Shown: positions 10,313-22,211, counted from the stretch's first letter. The stretch is DNA of 64,000 nt from Spirogloea muscicola (GCA_009602725.1 WELB01000002.1:2048775-2112774), one strand, 5' to 3'. A program made the numbers and translations. The notes: a model not told the origin generated them from the letters alone.

Positions 10313-11721
10313 TCACAGAGTTTGCTTGCCTTTTGCGCAGCGCCACACTATTGGACACACACAAGTGTAGTGAAACATCACATTGTGGGCGTCCTCTGCA
10401 CGGAGAATACAAATGCCAAGCACCTTGTCTTGGCCTGTATAGACACTAATTAAATGCCATAATTGACTTGTCAACCTTGCTAATGAGACATCGTGAGGAT
10501 CTATGGAGTCACGAGGACAGACTGTATACCAGGCGCGAAAACTGCACTCCCACCATTCAATGACAAAGCTTTCCTCCAAGAACTCAAACAAGTGAGGGAC
10601 CCTAGGAGAAAATGGTAAGTGCGACACATTAGTGTTCCAACGTAACACAGCTTAGTACGTGTTTTCTTGAAGGTGTGCTGACAACGCGACGCAGTAAGGG
10701 AAAAGCAAGCTCTGGGGCAGATTTGTTCAGCAAGACCTGTAGATCAAAGGGAGACGACATGTGACGGAAAGTATTGCCCCTGATGCGTCATTTTGTGTTG
10801 ACAACAATTGCTGTTGACACAAGGAGTACCTGGGAGGAATGGTGATGAAAGTGTTGCTCCCTTCAAAGCTGAGCACCTTGTCGGTCCCTAGGGTGAGGTC
10901 CTGTGAATGAAGTAGCTCGTCTCTTTCAGGAATTTGCCAGCAGCTGCGTCACTCCTTGACACTCTGCGCTTAAAGACCACTTTGTGGCGCTGCTGCTGAC
11001 AATTCTGTAGCTCACATGCAGGTGCAAGTTGGTGCGGCCACGAAGTAGGATGTCAAATTGAGTGCAGTTGTGGATGTCACCGCTGCGCTTTTTCCCAGCC
11101 TTGGTCTGGAGGAGGTTGACAACAACTCCTCCACCCATCTGGGCACAGTGGCCTCAACGCCCGGTCAATATGTGACGCCCTTCTGTCCTCGCCGCGGTGC
11201 CATCGGCAAGCGAGAGACTTGTGATGTGCAGGCATCGGCAACTCACGGCGACTCTCATAATCCTGCCGCGGTCGTCCTCGTAGCTGGCCAGCTGCAGGGG
11301 CATGCCAAGCGCGCAATGTCGGCAGCTTCACGCTCAGCGTGGACCGATCCCGCTCATGTTCTGGTGGACTGCAGTTGTGTGTCACAGCACCACTGTCTGG
11401 GTGCAGGCAGCAGGTGAGGCAGGTAGGATGGCGGCCTTGGCCGGGCAGCGTACGCCTGGGCGTCGTGGCTGCCACGGCAGTGGCTGGAGAGCTCGCCTGC
11501 CCGAAGTGGCGCAGCTGGTCCGACGGCATGGAGGGCAGCGGCGCGGCACGGACGCCAGCGAGGGAGGCGAAGTGGGACGGGCCCGGGGGCCAGCCCAGGT
11601 CGCCCGGCGGCGGCCAGGGGGCGCGGCGGCTGAGCGCGAGGTGGGCGACCAGCGCCAGGAGCGCCAGGCGTTCCGCGGCGCGCAGCCAGGCGCAGGGCGC
11701 GCCCCGGGCCATGCCCGCCAT
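10313..11721 (-). CDS. Probable secreted protein with LamG/concanavalin A-like fold (incomplete model)
   Basis: The minus strand has a likely first exon starting at 11721 with a hydrophobic leader (RLALLALVAHLAL), suggesting secretion. Further exons with good splice signals and matching phase are 11291-11247, 11138-11016, 10900-10830 and one starting at 10601. Joined across the last junction, the segment LSFEGSNTFITIPP...SFVIEWW resembles the start of LamG-type jellyroll domains, where FDG-ddyV-ip is followed by ftiE-W. That is my reading of the pattern, not a database hit. The exon-one donor and the 3' end are unresolved; the frame from 10601 stays open to a stop at 10313, but its last 60 residues look non-coding. 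Extracellular carbohydrate or lipid binding would be the inference if the fold call holds. Confidence 0.42.
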
Positions 11722-11739
11722 TACGGGTCCTGATATGTA

Positions 11740-12520
11740 GTTTTCCCTTATTCGGCACCGCTTTGTGGCCTTTGTGGCCTGCGGATATTGTCCATATTGC
11801 GGGTTTTCTGGGCTGGCTTTGCTAGCCCCTCTTTTTCTGTGGGCGAGGCATTTCTATGCCCGCCGCCCTTCCCAGCCGCTCGCCGTGCCTCGCCCCTTGG
11901 CCTGCAGTCTCTCTCTCTTGATATGAGCTAAGTGGAGTGTGTACTGAGTGATGAGAATGCGGCTGCTGATATCAAAAGAGCGGCTGTGAAAGGCCAGCCA
12001 GATGCACACAAGTGTTCATGACGGAGCCACGGGCTAGGCAGACAGGGCGCTTCTAGTAACCCCCGTGCCAGCAGTAGAAAGTCAGATGAGCTGAGGGGAG
12101 GATAGTAACCCTGCTGCGCAGGCCAGAGGCTACTGCAAGGGCCCGACTGGCTCGGCGATGCAAAGCAAGCGCTTGGGACCGTTGTAGGGACATAGATAAG
12201 CTGTGTGTACTGAGTGATAGAGGGCCTGAGTGGCCAAGTACAAAGGCAAGCACATTGACAAACGTACATCATCTGCTGCTCAGCTGACCCGCTCAGTAAC
12301 CACGAGTCAGCAAACATAGAGGTCCCTGACTGATGCCCAAATACCGGACGGCAAGTGGCAAGCAAGGGCTCGACCAGCTAAGGCTCGACCAGCTTCTTGG
12401 TGCAAAGCATGCCAGAGCTCGCAGCCGGTCTTTTCCTCCTTTCGTAGGCTTCTTTGCGAAAGCCACTTTCGCCTTTCGTGGGCTGGCTTTCCACAGCCCT
12501 CGCCCCCGTTAGATATGCTA
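11740..12520. repeat. LINE-derived 3'-end fragments
   Basis: A hairpin-core tail lies at about 11795-11860 (+). A longer minus-oriented fragment lies at about 11944-12200 (GCGGCTGTGAAAGGCCAGCC, then GGCTAGGCAGACAGGGCGC, then AGCGCTTGGGACC), and another plus tail at about 12450-12520. The middle piece matches copies at 21930-22211 and 33845-34110. On its minus strand it still encodes the LQRSQAL segment of the LINE C-terminus. Confidence 0.6.
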
Positions 12521-14197
12521 CTTCCCTTCCCAGCTAACCTCCCATGCGCAGTGGACATTTACGACGGTTACAGTAGCAAGTGGTCCTCCCGCACCGTGCA
12601 CCTTCTCTCCCTCCTCCTCCATCGCCTGGCCCACCTGGTCGACGCATGCCGTCATAGTGGGGCCGAAAGCTTGAGGCATACTAGGGTCCCGCAAGCATAA
12701 TTTGCTCTTTACGCAATGCAACTCTGCACTTCCTCTGCAGCATTCCCACACACTAGCCAGACATCATCGTACTGGGTGGGCACTAAGTCAGGCCAGTGGC
12801 TCGCGGTATGGTCCTTTGGCGCCCCATGTGAGCCCATGCAGATATGTATGGGCTCACTTGTGGTACAAAGTCCTCATTCAGTGGTGTTTTCCAGCTTGTT
12901 TACCTTAGCGCCTCTTCTAGTTTCCAGCTTGTTACCTTAACGCCTCTTCTATACCTTTTGTTCTTCCTACAAATATTGTTCGGCTAGTTCTGGCCTCCCC
13001 ATCATTCCATGTTCACCATGCGACTGGCCCGTGTGCTTCCACCACAATGTACTCGCTTAATTGACCTTACTTTCAGGTCATGTGCACTGCGCGTAATGCC
13101 CCCCTTCACATTTTGTGGCTCACTGCAGCTCGTACTCGGACCATCGAAACAATGCACTCATGAGCAGACTATGTCTGCTTTCACTGAGCTGGCCTTCCAC
13201 ACGTTTTCACTGGAAAAGCCTAGGGTTTAGGATCGTAGGCATAGGGCTTTGCTTTGTGTAGCTTCAATCTTTGCAGTAGCAGCAGCCTGAACGGTGTAGT
13301 TGCTCAGTATGCCTCCCTTTCAGATTCTCTGCGCACAGCAAGTCTTCTCTCTATTTCTACTTCCTGCTGCTGAGTACTTCGAGCTGCGGTTGTTGACTAG
13401 AGGTTTTTGAACACCCAGTTCTGGGGAGCCGCTTGCGTAGCTGCATGACTTCCAGCCCCCTTGGCACCTATCTTTTCCTGTTGGGCTGACCTTTCACTGC
13501 CATCACCTTCCTCAGTAGGGCTACTTCTCAAGGGTGCCTGCTCATGGTGTTCGACCAACTCCAACCCAAGTCCTGGAGCAACAGGCAGTGCGCCATTCCG
13601 GCTGAGGTTGCGCAGCCAAGCAAGCCGAGCCCGTTGCTGCCCACATAAGGGCCGACAGCGACCAATGCTCATGAAGCCAGCCCGCGCAGGAAGAGGTTGA
13701 GGCAGCCAGACCCACAGCTGCGTGTAAGGGCCTTTTATGGGGGGACCTGCACTTTAGTGCATGACATGACACACTGCACGTAAAAGCAGACAAACGGTGA
13801 GCAGAGCAGCAGCCTCAAGGTCCTTGCTCTACCTGTACACGCATGCAGAGTGCAAGCACAGGCTCCAAACCGATGGAGTACGAGCAAAAAAGTGGCTCAA
13901 GTGGACAAGTGGAAAGGGCAATGGCTGTCAATGGCCAGCCTGCAAAGAATGGGAAACATCATGCAAGGACTTAAGGTGAACACCACGAGGGTGCACCTGC
14001 ACACCAAAATATGGGCCAGACTGACTGAAGTGTGTGGCAAACAGCAGGGGCAGATGGCTGCATAACGGCAGAAAAAGAAAGTGCGAGTCACACCAGAAAC
14101 AACCACAATCCAGGAGCGCCAAGAGATCATAGAAGTTGAGGAGCAGGCGGCTTCCACCAAGCAAAGCTGCTTGCAAGCTCCTCAACCAGACTCCTCG
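12521..14197. other. Intergenic region, no gene recognised
   Basis: Short frames occur on both strands (for example minus 13397-13672, acidic and Gln-rich; plus 13797-14065) but none shows a domain or links into a phased exon chain. The last part probably contains the 3'UTR of the DGAT2-like gene. Confidence 0.5.
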
Positions 14198-16462
14198 TCA
14201 TTGAATCACCAGCTTCTGTTGGGGCCTAGGTGAGCTGCCCACATGCCAGTGGTATAAGTCTGACAGCGCTGCCACATATCGCGCATGAAACTCGTCTACA
14301 GACTCGCCCGTTTGGTGAAACACCGGCTCTCCTATCGCCACCAGCAAATGCCTGCCGCACAACCACACCTTTCTTGCCTTTCAACAGGCTGTCATTGCAG
14401 CTCAAACTCAATATGCACCCGTAAAAGGTGCACACATTGTGCCAACAGCAGCATAGTGACAATCAGGATAACTTGTGCACAACCTACAAAGCCAAGGCTA
14501 GCTGAAAATTGTCACCTCCGGAATGGCATGGGCAGATTCCAGATGCCGCGCATGAACGGCGCCCCCACGTTGATATATTTGTTCACGCGCTCCCAGAATC
14601 GCAGCAGCCATAGAGGCTCATGCTTGAACAGCTGACATTTCAAACCTCAGGAACCTCAGAAACAACCATCAATGTCCAACTAGTGGAGAATGCAGCGAGC
14701 TTCGAAGGTGCAGAAAGGAGGACGAGTCAGGCTTCAACATTTACTGCCTCATGCACCTCCCTGGCTGTCAAATCCTTGTAGAGTCATCATTCATCATTGA
14801 GACCTCGGTCGAGATTGCCACCATCTATCAACTCGAGATGAATGTTGTTGGGAGCTCTCAGCTCACCTCGTTCTCGTTGAAGTGATAGATAGGAATGACG
14901 CCCGCATTTTCCTGCATTGCTATTTTGATGAAGCCTTTTCTGCAGAGCAGCTCGCCAGGTCCTTGCAGGAAACGTGAGAGGCCACGCTTGTTGATGCCTG
15001 GGCTCTGGAAGTGCTAAGGGCATGTCACTGAGGACCCGGGCAGCGCAAGCAGCCATGTTAGCTGCCGATGCTTTCAGACACCAAGCGAGGGTGGCAGTCA
15101 AAAGCAACCTTCTCAAAAGGTACAAGGAATCAGTGTCCTCCGAAGTCCCCAGGCACACTTCCTTGACTCCGCCAACCATTATCGCCACCTGAGATGTGGC
15201 ATTTGGGCTTGACACTCAGAGGCTTGCCCCAGGTTGCATGCGAGACTGCAACCGGCCCGACGGTCCAATCGCCAATGAGAAGGTGAGCCAGGTTGTGCAA
15301 CATTGACGTACATGATCTCCCCCCCGTAGCTTGCGAGCAATACTTTTTCTGTCAGCAGGTACAATGCCGACTGCATGGAACACGTTGCGGACAATTGGCA
15401 CAAAGAAAAAACCATCTGCTGCTGCAAGAAACATGTCTCCTGTGGAGAAGCCAGCAAAAAGGCAGGATTAGATCGTCCACGGGCCTGGTTTAACTGCGTG
15501 GCAGCAGCAAGCTTCTTCGGCCAACATATTCTAATCCAGAGTTGCTCCCCACGCCTTGACTCAGCCTCTTGCCCTAGGCCTTCCAGCATCGCGCAGCAGC
15601 CATGCAAATACGCCCGCACCATGGGGTAGTATCTTCTTTCTCCAGCTCTGGAGCTGCATCAGTACCCCATTGCTGTAGAACATGCGGCCATGCGGATGGC
15701 ACGCCAGAATGTACGCGTGGTCACCAGGGAACTCCCTGTCAGGGGCCACCCACTTCATTGAGAGCATATACCCGGCCAGCGGCCTGTAAAGGACCTGAAG
15801 AGGGTAGGAGCGGGCGCTCTGAGTGGAGGTCCAGAAGGTGAGCCGCGCCCATGCCCAAATGTGGCAGCGTTGCGGCCATCTCTTGCAACAAGGCAGCCAC
15901 TCGACCCAGACAGACGCTGAAGGTGGGAGCTTGCTCGGAAGCAGCTCCACCGAGAGGGTGACGGATCGAGCTTGCTCGGAAGCAGCTCCACCGAGAGGGT
16001 GACGAATCGAGCAAAAGCGCCATCACCCACACCTGCAAGCACTTGCGCATGCTCGGCGAGTATAGCGGCGGGACCGCGAGCAGGGCTGCCATGAACGTGA
16101 AGTAGGCAGCAAGGGCCGTCCAGCCGAAGGCCCTGTGCCGCGACAGGCGGCAGCGCAGGTGAGTGGAGGCAGTGGGCCCCCTCGGGTGCGTGTGGCCCGG
16201 CAGGGGCGTCGGAGCCCTCTCCTCCCCCTTCGGCGGCTCCGCAGGGTGGCCAGCGGGGCTCGGCGCGGGGCGCGCACCGGAAGGAGAGGCGGAGGAGGGC
16301 GGCGGTGGCGAGGAGGGGCGCGAGCGTGAAGGGCAGCATGTGGTAGAGCAGGACGACGGAGGCGTCCCGAAGGAGCGGCGCGCGCCGGCCGGCGGGCAGG
16401 AAGTCGCGCGCGCGCCCGTCGTGCGCCTCCTTGGCCGCGCTCTCCGCGCCGGCGGGCGCCAT
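14198..16462 (-). CDS. DGAT2: Diacylglycerol O-acyltransferase type 2 (DGAT2/MOGAT family)
   Basis: Eight exons in transcript order: 16462-16278, 16132-16033, 15794-15620, 15439-15312, 15188-15109, 14939-14867, 14631-14516 and 14351-14198. All are GT-AG and in phase, giving 336 aa, normal for the family. Two hydrophobic segments lie near residues 36-58 and 63-83, the usual ER membrane hairpin. The family signature HPHG is at residues 128-131 (YILACHPHG). It is followed by FFFVPIVRNVF, VAIMVGGVKE (the conserved GG-xE block, about 197-206), KGFIKIAMQENAGVIPIY, FNENE and the C-terminal VAIGEPV...DEFHARYVAALSDLY. The enzyme joins fatty acyl-CoA to diacylglycerol, the last step of triacylglycerol synthesis at the ER. 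A monoacylglycerol or wax-ester substrate cannot be excluded. It is divergent from the zinc-finger gene, with an assembly gap between. Confidence 0.95.
15929..16010. repeat. 41-base tandem duplication in DGAT2 intron 2
   Basis: Two head-to-tail copies of a 41-base unit beginning AGCTTGCTCGGAAGCAGC differ at one base. They lie wholly within intron 2 of the DGAT2 gene and leave the exons in phase. Confidence 0.85.
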
Positions 16463-16549
16463 GGCGCCGGAGCTGGGCCGAGCGGCGGCTGCTGGGGGCC
16501 GAGGGGCGGCCGGCAGCGAGCTGCGGCTTGGCCACACCGGGGGGGGGGG

Positions 16550-16639
16550 NNNNNNNNNNNNNNNNNNNNNNNNNNNNNNNNNNNNNNNNNNNNNNNNNNN
16601 NNNNNNNNNNNNNNNNNNNNNNNNNNNNNNNNNNNNNNN
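16550..16639. other. Assembly gap (90 N)
   Basis: A run of N follows a poly-G tract directly. It lies between the DGAT2 start at 16462 and the zinc-finger start at 16977, so the shared promoter region is incompletely known. Confidence 0.99.
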
Positions 16640-16749
16640 GCGGCCTCCCCTCGGAAGCCCCCGCCGCGTCTCCCCCCTTCCACCGCGCCGCTTCGCCGCC
16701 ACGCCGGGGCCCTCCACTGCACCTTCTCTCCTGGCCTCTGGCCTCCTAG

Positions 16750-16875
16750 CCTCTTCAGGCCCCGCAGTCGCTGCTTAGCTCGTAGTTTGGCCCCTTCGAA
16801 CCTTGTCAATTCTTTTCGGGCTGGCTTCTCACAGCCCTTGCCCCCTTTGGGAGAGCCACTTCTTCTGGCGGCCCA
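16750..16875 (+). repeat. LINE 3' tail in a promoter
   Basis: A copy of the tail (AACCTTGTCAATTCTTTTCG, hairpin core GGGCTGGC...CAGCCC, GGGAGAGCCACTTCTTCTGG) ends about 100 bases before the zinc-finger start codon. Confidence 0.6.
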
Positions 16876-16976
16876 TCTTGCCCCCGTCGGTACAAGCCAC
16901 ACTTTATCCCGCTACAACCAAACCCACCCTTCTCACGACCACCGCCGGCGCTGCCCGCCGACCCGAGCGCGCCGCC

Positions 16977-17463
16977 ATGTCCCCCGCCGCGCTCGCCGCC
17001 AGCCCCGCGCTGCTGGCCCAAGGCATCGGCTTCGTGGCTGGCGCCGTGGCCTTCAAGGCCCTCCTCGACCGCGACAGCGCCGCCGCGTCCGTGGCCTCCA
17101 ACCCCTGCCCCTCCTGCCACGGCTCCCGCACCGTCCCCTGCCTCTGCACCAAGTACGCCCCGCGCCTCCGCCGCCACGCCTGCCACCTCCCCGCCACGAG
17201 CCCGAAGAGCGGCTCCTTTGCTTCCCTGACGCTGCCCGTCACTCCTCCCCGCTGCCGGCCCTCATTTCGCCAACTGCTTTCGTCTCACCACTATTGCCCG
17301 GCCCTGTGGGAAATCTGGCAGGTGGTCGGACAACGACGTTGGGTGCAGCTCCTGCGGTGGCAGCGGACGGATGAGCTGCAGGAGCTGTGGGGGCAGTGGG
17401 ACCCGAAAACCGCTGCCAGTGCGCATTGACGCCCGCAATATGAAGGGCCGGAGTGGGCTCTGA
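16977..17463 (+). CDS. Plastid DnaJ-type cysteine-rich zinc-finger protein (LQY1/BSD2-like)
   Basis: Two exons: 16977-17152 and 17322-17463. The junction restores AAG-TGG (Lys-Trp) and gives 105 aa. The start ATG lies in GCCGCCATGTC. A hydrophobic stretch (LAQGIGFVAGAVAFKALL) near residues 14-31 is a probable membrane or targeting segment. Four Cys pairs follow: CPSC-HG, CLC, CSSCGGSG and CRSCGGSG, that is CxxCxG-type repeats as in the DnaJ zinc-binding domain but without a J domain. Plant proteins of this build (LQY1, BSD2) act in plastids as thiol-dependent chaperones for photosystem II or Rubisco, so a plastid chaperone role is inferred. The C-terminus is short and basic (NMKGRSGL). Which plant subgroup it belongs to is unclear. 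Confidence 0.88.
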
Positions 17464-18356
17464 GGCCACATCTTGCGTGGGACGATGCCAGACATCCCAG
17501 CTCATCGCTGGTCTGTCTAAAACGGTCTCTGTGTTGGCCTGGGCCCGCTCTTCCCCGTCCTGGTGCCAGCGCGACTAGACTAGTCTATCTGCGCCAGCGC
17601 ACTCGGCAGCCATTGCATAGATGCCCCCTTTGAAGCATACTTGCGCATTGCAAGCCCCTATCTGATAGTCAGTGCTTGAAAGCACTCTATGGCCTCCGAC
17701 CTTCGCATTGAGGGGTGTCCCGGAGGTTTTTGCTAGATCTGCTGGCCTCTTACCCTGGCACGCATGTGTACTTGTGGCCGAATGTACATACTAGAGAAGT
17801 GGCCCAGCCCTAATTGAATTGCAAACAGATTCATTGCTTGCCCGACCAGTGTACCACTTAGACTCGGTTCGCCTCTATGGCACACTTTGTTGGCACAGTC
17901 ATGGCTAGTTTGTCAATGATGGATTGATTATGCCTGTATCCTGCTGAGCAGTCACTCTCCTACCACCGTAAAAGCCTGGTAATCACGCTCGGCCGCCATC
18001 ACATGAAATTGCAGAGGTCAAAGCAAGGAAACGGCGACTTGTCCAAGCAATTTGCGTTTGCTTGGCAACAAATTGAGGTAATGTCCTCTATGATAACATC
18101 GTCTGTTAGGTCCTTTCATCGGATATATGGCAAGAGGTAAATGGAAGAGCATTCACATATTCAAGGAAAGGATAAACGCTGCCGATAAGAAATTGCAATT
18201 GGAAGGACATCGTGTTGCAGATGAACACAAAAGATAGCACATCCAGTCCAAGAGATCAATGACTTTTACTGAAGATGGGCAATGGTAGTGCTTAGGAGGA
18301 CAACTGCGAAATTAGACTCAATGTCTATGATCAAGAGTCGGTAGGTAGCCAGTCAC
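17464..18356. other. Convergent intergenic region
   Basis: It separates the zinc-finger gene from the convergent acyl-CoA dehydrogenase gene. No frame of note, repeat or RNA gene is seen; it presumably holds both 3'UTRs. Confidence 0.5.
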
Positions 18357-21300
18357 CTAGGACTTGCTACCTTGTTGCAAGTGACGGAAGACAAGCATTC
18401 GCATAATTTCATTTGTGCCTTCCAATATGGTGTGCACTCTTAGATCCCTAACATACCTCTCCACCTGTGCCAAACATGTCATGATTGGAGCAATTCAGCT
18501 ACAAGTAGACTCTTCAAATTTAAGACTAACAACCTTTACGGAAGATCAATGATAGTTGCAACCTTTTCATCATGTTCAGCTTAGGGTGCTTCTCACCTTA
18601 AGTTGACAACGTTGAACACCAAAACTGAGACACTGGTTTCATCCTCACCGGATAATCTTGAAGATAGCCATAGCCTCCATGAAGCTGCAGAGCATCATTG
18701 CACACATGGAAGCATCCGTCTGTTGCATATCTGTTCAGATTAATTGACAAAATTAGTATAGGTACAAATAATCACAATGAACCCAGTGGATGAACGATGC
18801 CAATGACGAAGTGTTGCAGGGCAACAATATACCACTCATGCCCGAGCTCACCAGATGATGTTGTGACCATTTATGCAAACAAGCCACAAATGGTGTAATG
18901 CAAGCTGCTCAAAGGCAGCAAGATAGCTCTAGGTTCGTGCATGTGCAAGCCAATCCATCTTGAACACACCTTTTCGCCATGGCAGCCGCTGCTGTTGCCC
19001 AAGGCACACCAGCGTCTAGTGCAGTTGCAGCATTCTGGACCATCAAGCGTGCAGCCTCGACAATTGTAGCCATATCTGCCAGCCTGAACTGGATCGCCTG
19101 ATTCCCTGCTATAGATTTCTTGAACTGCAGCCAGCAGCAGCAAAAACAGGTCTCTACTGTACATCATGTACGGCACCTGGAACTTATGGGCGGACAGAGA
19201 TACTTGGAATGCTCCATCTTGATGTAGGAGCAGCAGAGAAGATCCGGCTACCTGATGGCGTATGTGCGTGTACTCCAGCGCTGTATCTAAGCAGAACTGC
19301 GCACCACCCACGCTGTAACCAATAGTCTAATGAGCGACACTTTCCATTACGCAAGCAAGCTCCATAGTCATGTGCATGTGAAACTCAGCAGTCCTGCTCA
19401 ATCACAGACCTGCAGGCAGCAATGTTGACTCGCCCTCCATCAAGGCCAGTCATTGCGATCTGGAAACCTTTGCCCTCCCCACCTAACAAGTTCCTTTTTG
19501 GAACTTGCACATTGTCAAGGTTGACCTGCCAAGGAGACCGCCGAATCTGTCAGAGCTCTAATCTAACAATAGCTCCAGCTATGTATTCCTGTTTTTGTGA
19601 CAAGCCAAGCCAATTGCAACTTCCCTCCACTCCAAGCCTACCGTGTGCAACACCTCCTTGAATGTTGGGAGCTCACAGCAGCAGTGGGCTGGGAGTTCCA
19701 TCCCATCTTCTTCTCCTTTTTGCCAAATGACAATCCCGTCATGCCCTGGAGAGGCAGTACTCCTCAGAAGAAAGTACGACCTGAGCATTGTGCACAATTT
19801 GCGACAGCTTAACTTCAGGGGTCCTCTGCAGTGTGATTTTCGGGAAATTGCTCACCTTCTCAACAACGAAACATGATATGCCTCCTGCCCCTTCTTCTCC
19901 AGTCCTCGCCATGACCAGGTACACATCAGACACGCCCCCTCCACTTATAAAAGCCTACAACAGAAACAATGTGTTGGCACAGACTGCGCTGGTAAGCTTC
20001 AAGACGACCTGCAGCCACCTTCTTGAAGAATCCAATCGGCAGACACCCTTGGGACTTGTACTCTACCTCTGCAAGGCGGAGTAATCAAGCCCAGGGATAA
20101 AGGAGTATGATGCCCTCACCTTACTTCCATTCAGGACATAGTCGCTGCCAGCTGCCTGTTTCCGAGCTGTCGTCTGCAGATGAAGAAAAGCTCTATGCTC
20201 TGGTTAGCACCAGTGCCTAGGAATACGTTAAGATAGGACCTATTTGACACGCCCCTGTGGGCATACTCTATTTATCTGCATGGTGACAGAGCTAATAGTC
20301 CATGCCAGATCATTCTGCTCGTAGTAAGCTGCCAGGACGTGGATGCTGTAGCCTATCTACTCAAGGATCGCAGTCTACCACTCGTATAGGGAGCGATTGG
20401 CAAGCGTGCTACTGCTGAAGGACTCAAACAAGCGGAGGGGGGTCAAGTGTGTAAGAAGCTAACTTGGAGCGATGCTGCATCACTACCGCTCCCTGGCTCT
20501 GTCAAACAGTAGGAGGAGAGAAGGTCCTATTCACAAGGAGCATGGTGACATCACCAGCTGATGGGGAGTCAGGCAAAATGTGCACGACTGACATATGTGC
20601 GCCAACTGTGCCAACAACTCAGCCACCAACTAACTGCAAACTGCCTCGCTTTCTACCCAGTGACCTTCAAGAACAGAGCTGACAGAGCCAAGATGCAAAG
20701 CAGTAGAGGTTATGATGAGCAAGAACTAGGGTCTGCTAGCAACAGCTACAATCAGCAGATACTTCGGACTGTGACAATATCCTGCTCGTAGCTCTAGGTT
20801 CGTCCCTGAAGCAAGTTTCGTATAGATTCGTAACAGAACGGCTCAGGTATGCATAAACTGCATCGACTCCGGTCAGGACTCACCATAGTGGTCAGAGATG
20901 GGAGCCAATGCTTCCGCTGGTCCTCTGTGCCGAATCTAGCACGGTAGCACGAGCACGAGGAGACAAGAAAGGGGTGAACTGAGATGCTCAGTCAAGATAG
21001 AGCTCTGGATGCCACCATAGCAACCTAAGTGCTATGCTGGACTACACGGCAACAGTGACATATGTCCCTGTTGTTAAAGTGTACAGCACGGCGACAGTAT
21101 GTCCTGCACATACCTGTCAAGCATTGAGCAGCACATGTTGTGGATCGTCAAGTACGCGGTTGTGCTGACGTCGCCGTAAGCAAGTGCCTCGAAGATGACG
21201 GCAGCGTCCGCGCGGCTGACACTGAGCGAAGCATGCATTTGTGACAAGTCACATGGAGCGTACACAGCAGTCACTGCATATCAAGCTGTGCTATGCGCAC

Positions 21301-21880
21301 GCAACTCTCTGCCGGCAAAGCTCTGCACGCTGACTATCAAGCATTACCGGTTGGAACCTGTTGCAGGGTTCAGGTGGCCAGAGTGAAGAAGGGAGAGGGG
21401 CACGAGCAAGCCGCCGCTCCCCCACCTGCTCCCTCCGACGTCGTCGCGGCAGTAGAGGCCCCCGAAGCCCAGAGCTGCTGCTCTACGGAGGGTGTCGACG
21501 GGGAAGTGCTTCTCCTCGTCCCATCTGGCAGCGTGAGGCAAGAGCTCCTTGCTCGCAAAGTCCTGGGCCAGCAAGCGGGGCGACTCATCCTACTTGCAGG
21601 CTGGCGGATGACAGGGCGTGGACGGGCATCGCGCACCAGACGCGGTGGTGGCCGAGCTCAAGGGCCAGCAACGAAGGGGGCCGCTGCCAGCGGTCAAGGC
21701 GAGGAGACTAGGAGGACTCGACGGGGAGACGGCGGGCTCGCCCACCTGCGCGACGGAGCGGAACTGGAGCTGGTCGGCGGAGAGGCCGTGCGCCGAGGCT
21801 GAGGCGGAGGCGGAGAGCGCCCGCGCGGGCGCGAGGCGGGCGGCGGCGGCGGCGGCGCGGCGCAGCAGCGGCGGCGCCAT
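18357..21880 (-). CDS. ACAD8: Mitochondrial acyl-CoA dehydrogenase, isobutyryl-CoA (ACAD8) type
   Basis: Thirteen exons in transcript order: 21880-21746, 21562-21426, 21215-21114, 20935-20884, 20526-20464, 20173-20120, 19954-19856, 19745-19677, 19525-19410, 19312-19252, 19124-18970, 18730-18649 and 18464-18357. Every junction is GT-AG and in phase, giving 410 aa against 415 in human ACAD8. Residues 1-30 are Arg/Ala/Ser-rich, a mitochondrial presequence. Family blocks follow in order: [51 protein letters not shown] (FAD/substrate signature), [73 protein letters not shown] and [10 protein letters not shown], which carries the catalytic glutamate. It oxidises a short branched acyl-CoA with FAD and passes electrons to ETF; isobutyryl-CoA (valine breakdown) is the likely substrate by resemblance. 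Divergent from the LRAT-like gene. Confidence 0.95.
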
Positions 21881-21924
21881 GGCGGATGCGGGAGATGACC
21901 GGGGTGGCGAGGGGCGAAAAAGGA

Positions 21925-22211
21925 AGCGACTGCTGAAATGAAAGAGTCGGCTGTGAAATGCCAGCCAGATGCATACAGGTGTTCATGACGGAGCCAAAAA
22001 GGCTAGGCAGACAGGGGCGCCCTCAATACCCCCGTGTCAGCAGTAGGAAGTCAGATGAGCAACGAAAGCGGCTGCTGAAATGAAAGAGTCGGCTGTGAAA
22101 TGCCAGCCAGATGCATACAGGTGTTCATGACAGAGCCAAAGGCTAGGCAGACAGGGCGCCCTCAATACCCCCGTGATGAGCTGAGGGGAGGAAGAGCAAC
22201 CCCGCTGCGCA
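21925..22211 (-). repeat. Two adjacent copies of a LINE 3'-end fragment
   Basis: Two copies of one sequence lie side by side, about 21930-22060 and 22063-22211. Both contain GAAATGAAAGAGTCGGCTG, the ATGCATACAGGTGTTCATGA segment and the GGCTAGGCAGACAGG segment. They match 11944-12200 and 33845-34110. The second copy ends exactly at an undetermined base. They fill the space between the divergent ACAD8 and LRAT-like genes. Confidence 0.7.

Noticed and set aside
13397-14065. Short frames that could be exons of a gene between 12.5 and 14.2 kb
   Set aside because: I could not join any of them in phase or match a family.
16163-17374. 403-codon plus frame
   Set aside because: It runs through the 90-N gap and antisense to DGAT2 exon 1, so its length is an artefact.
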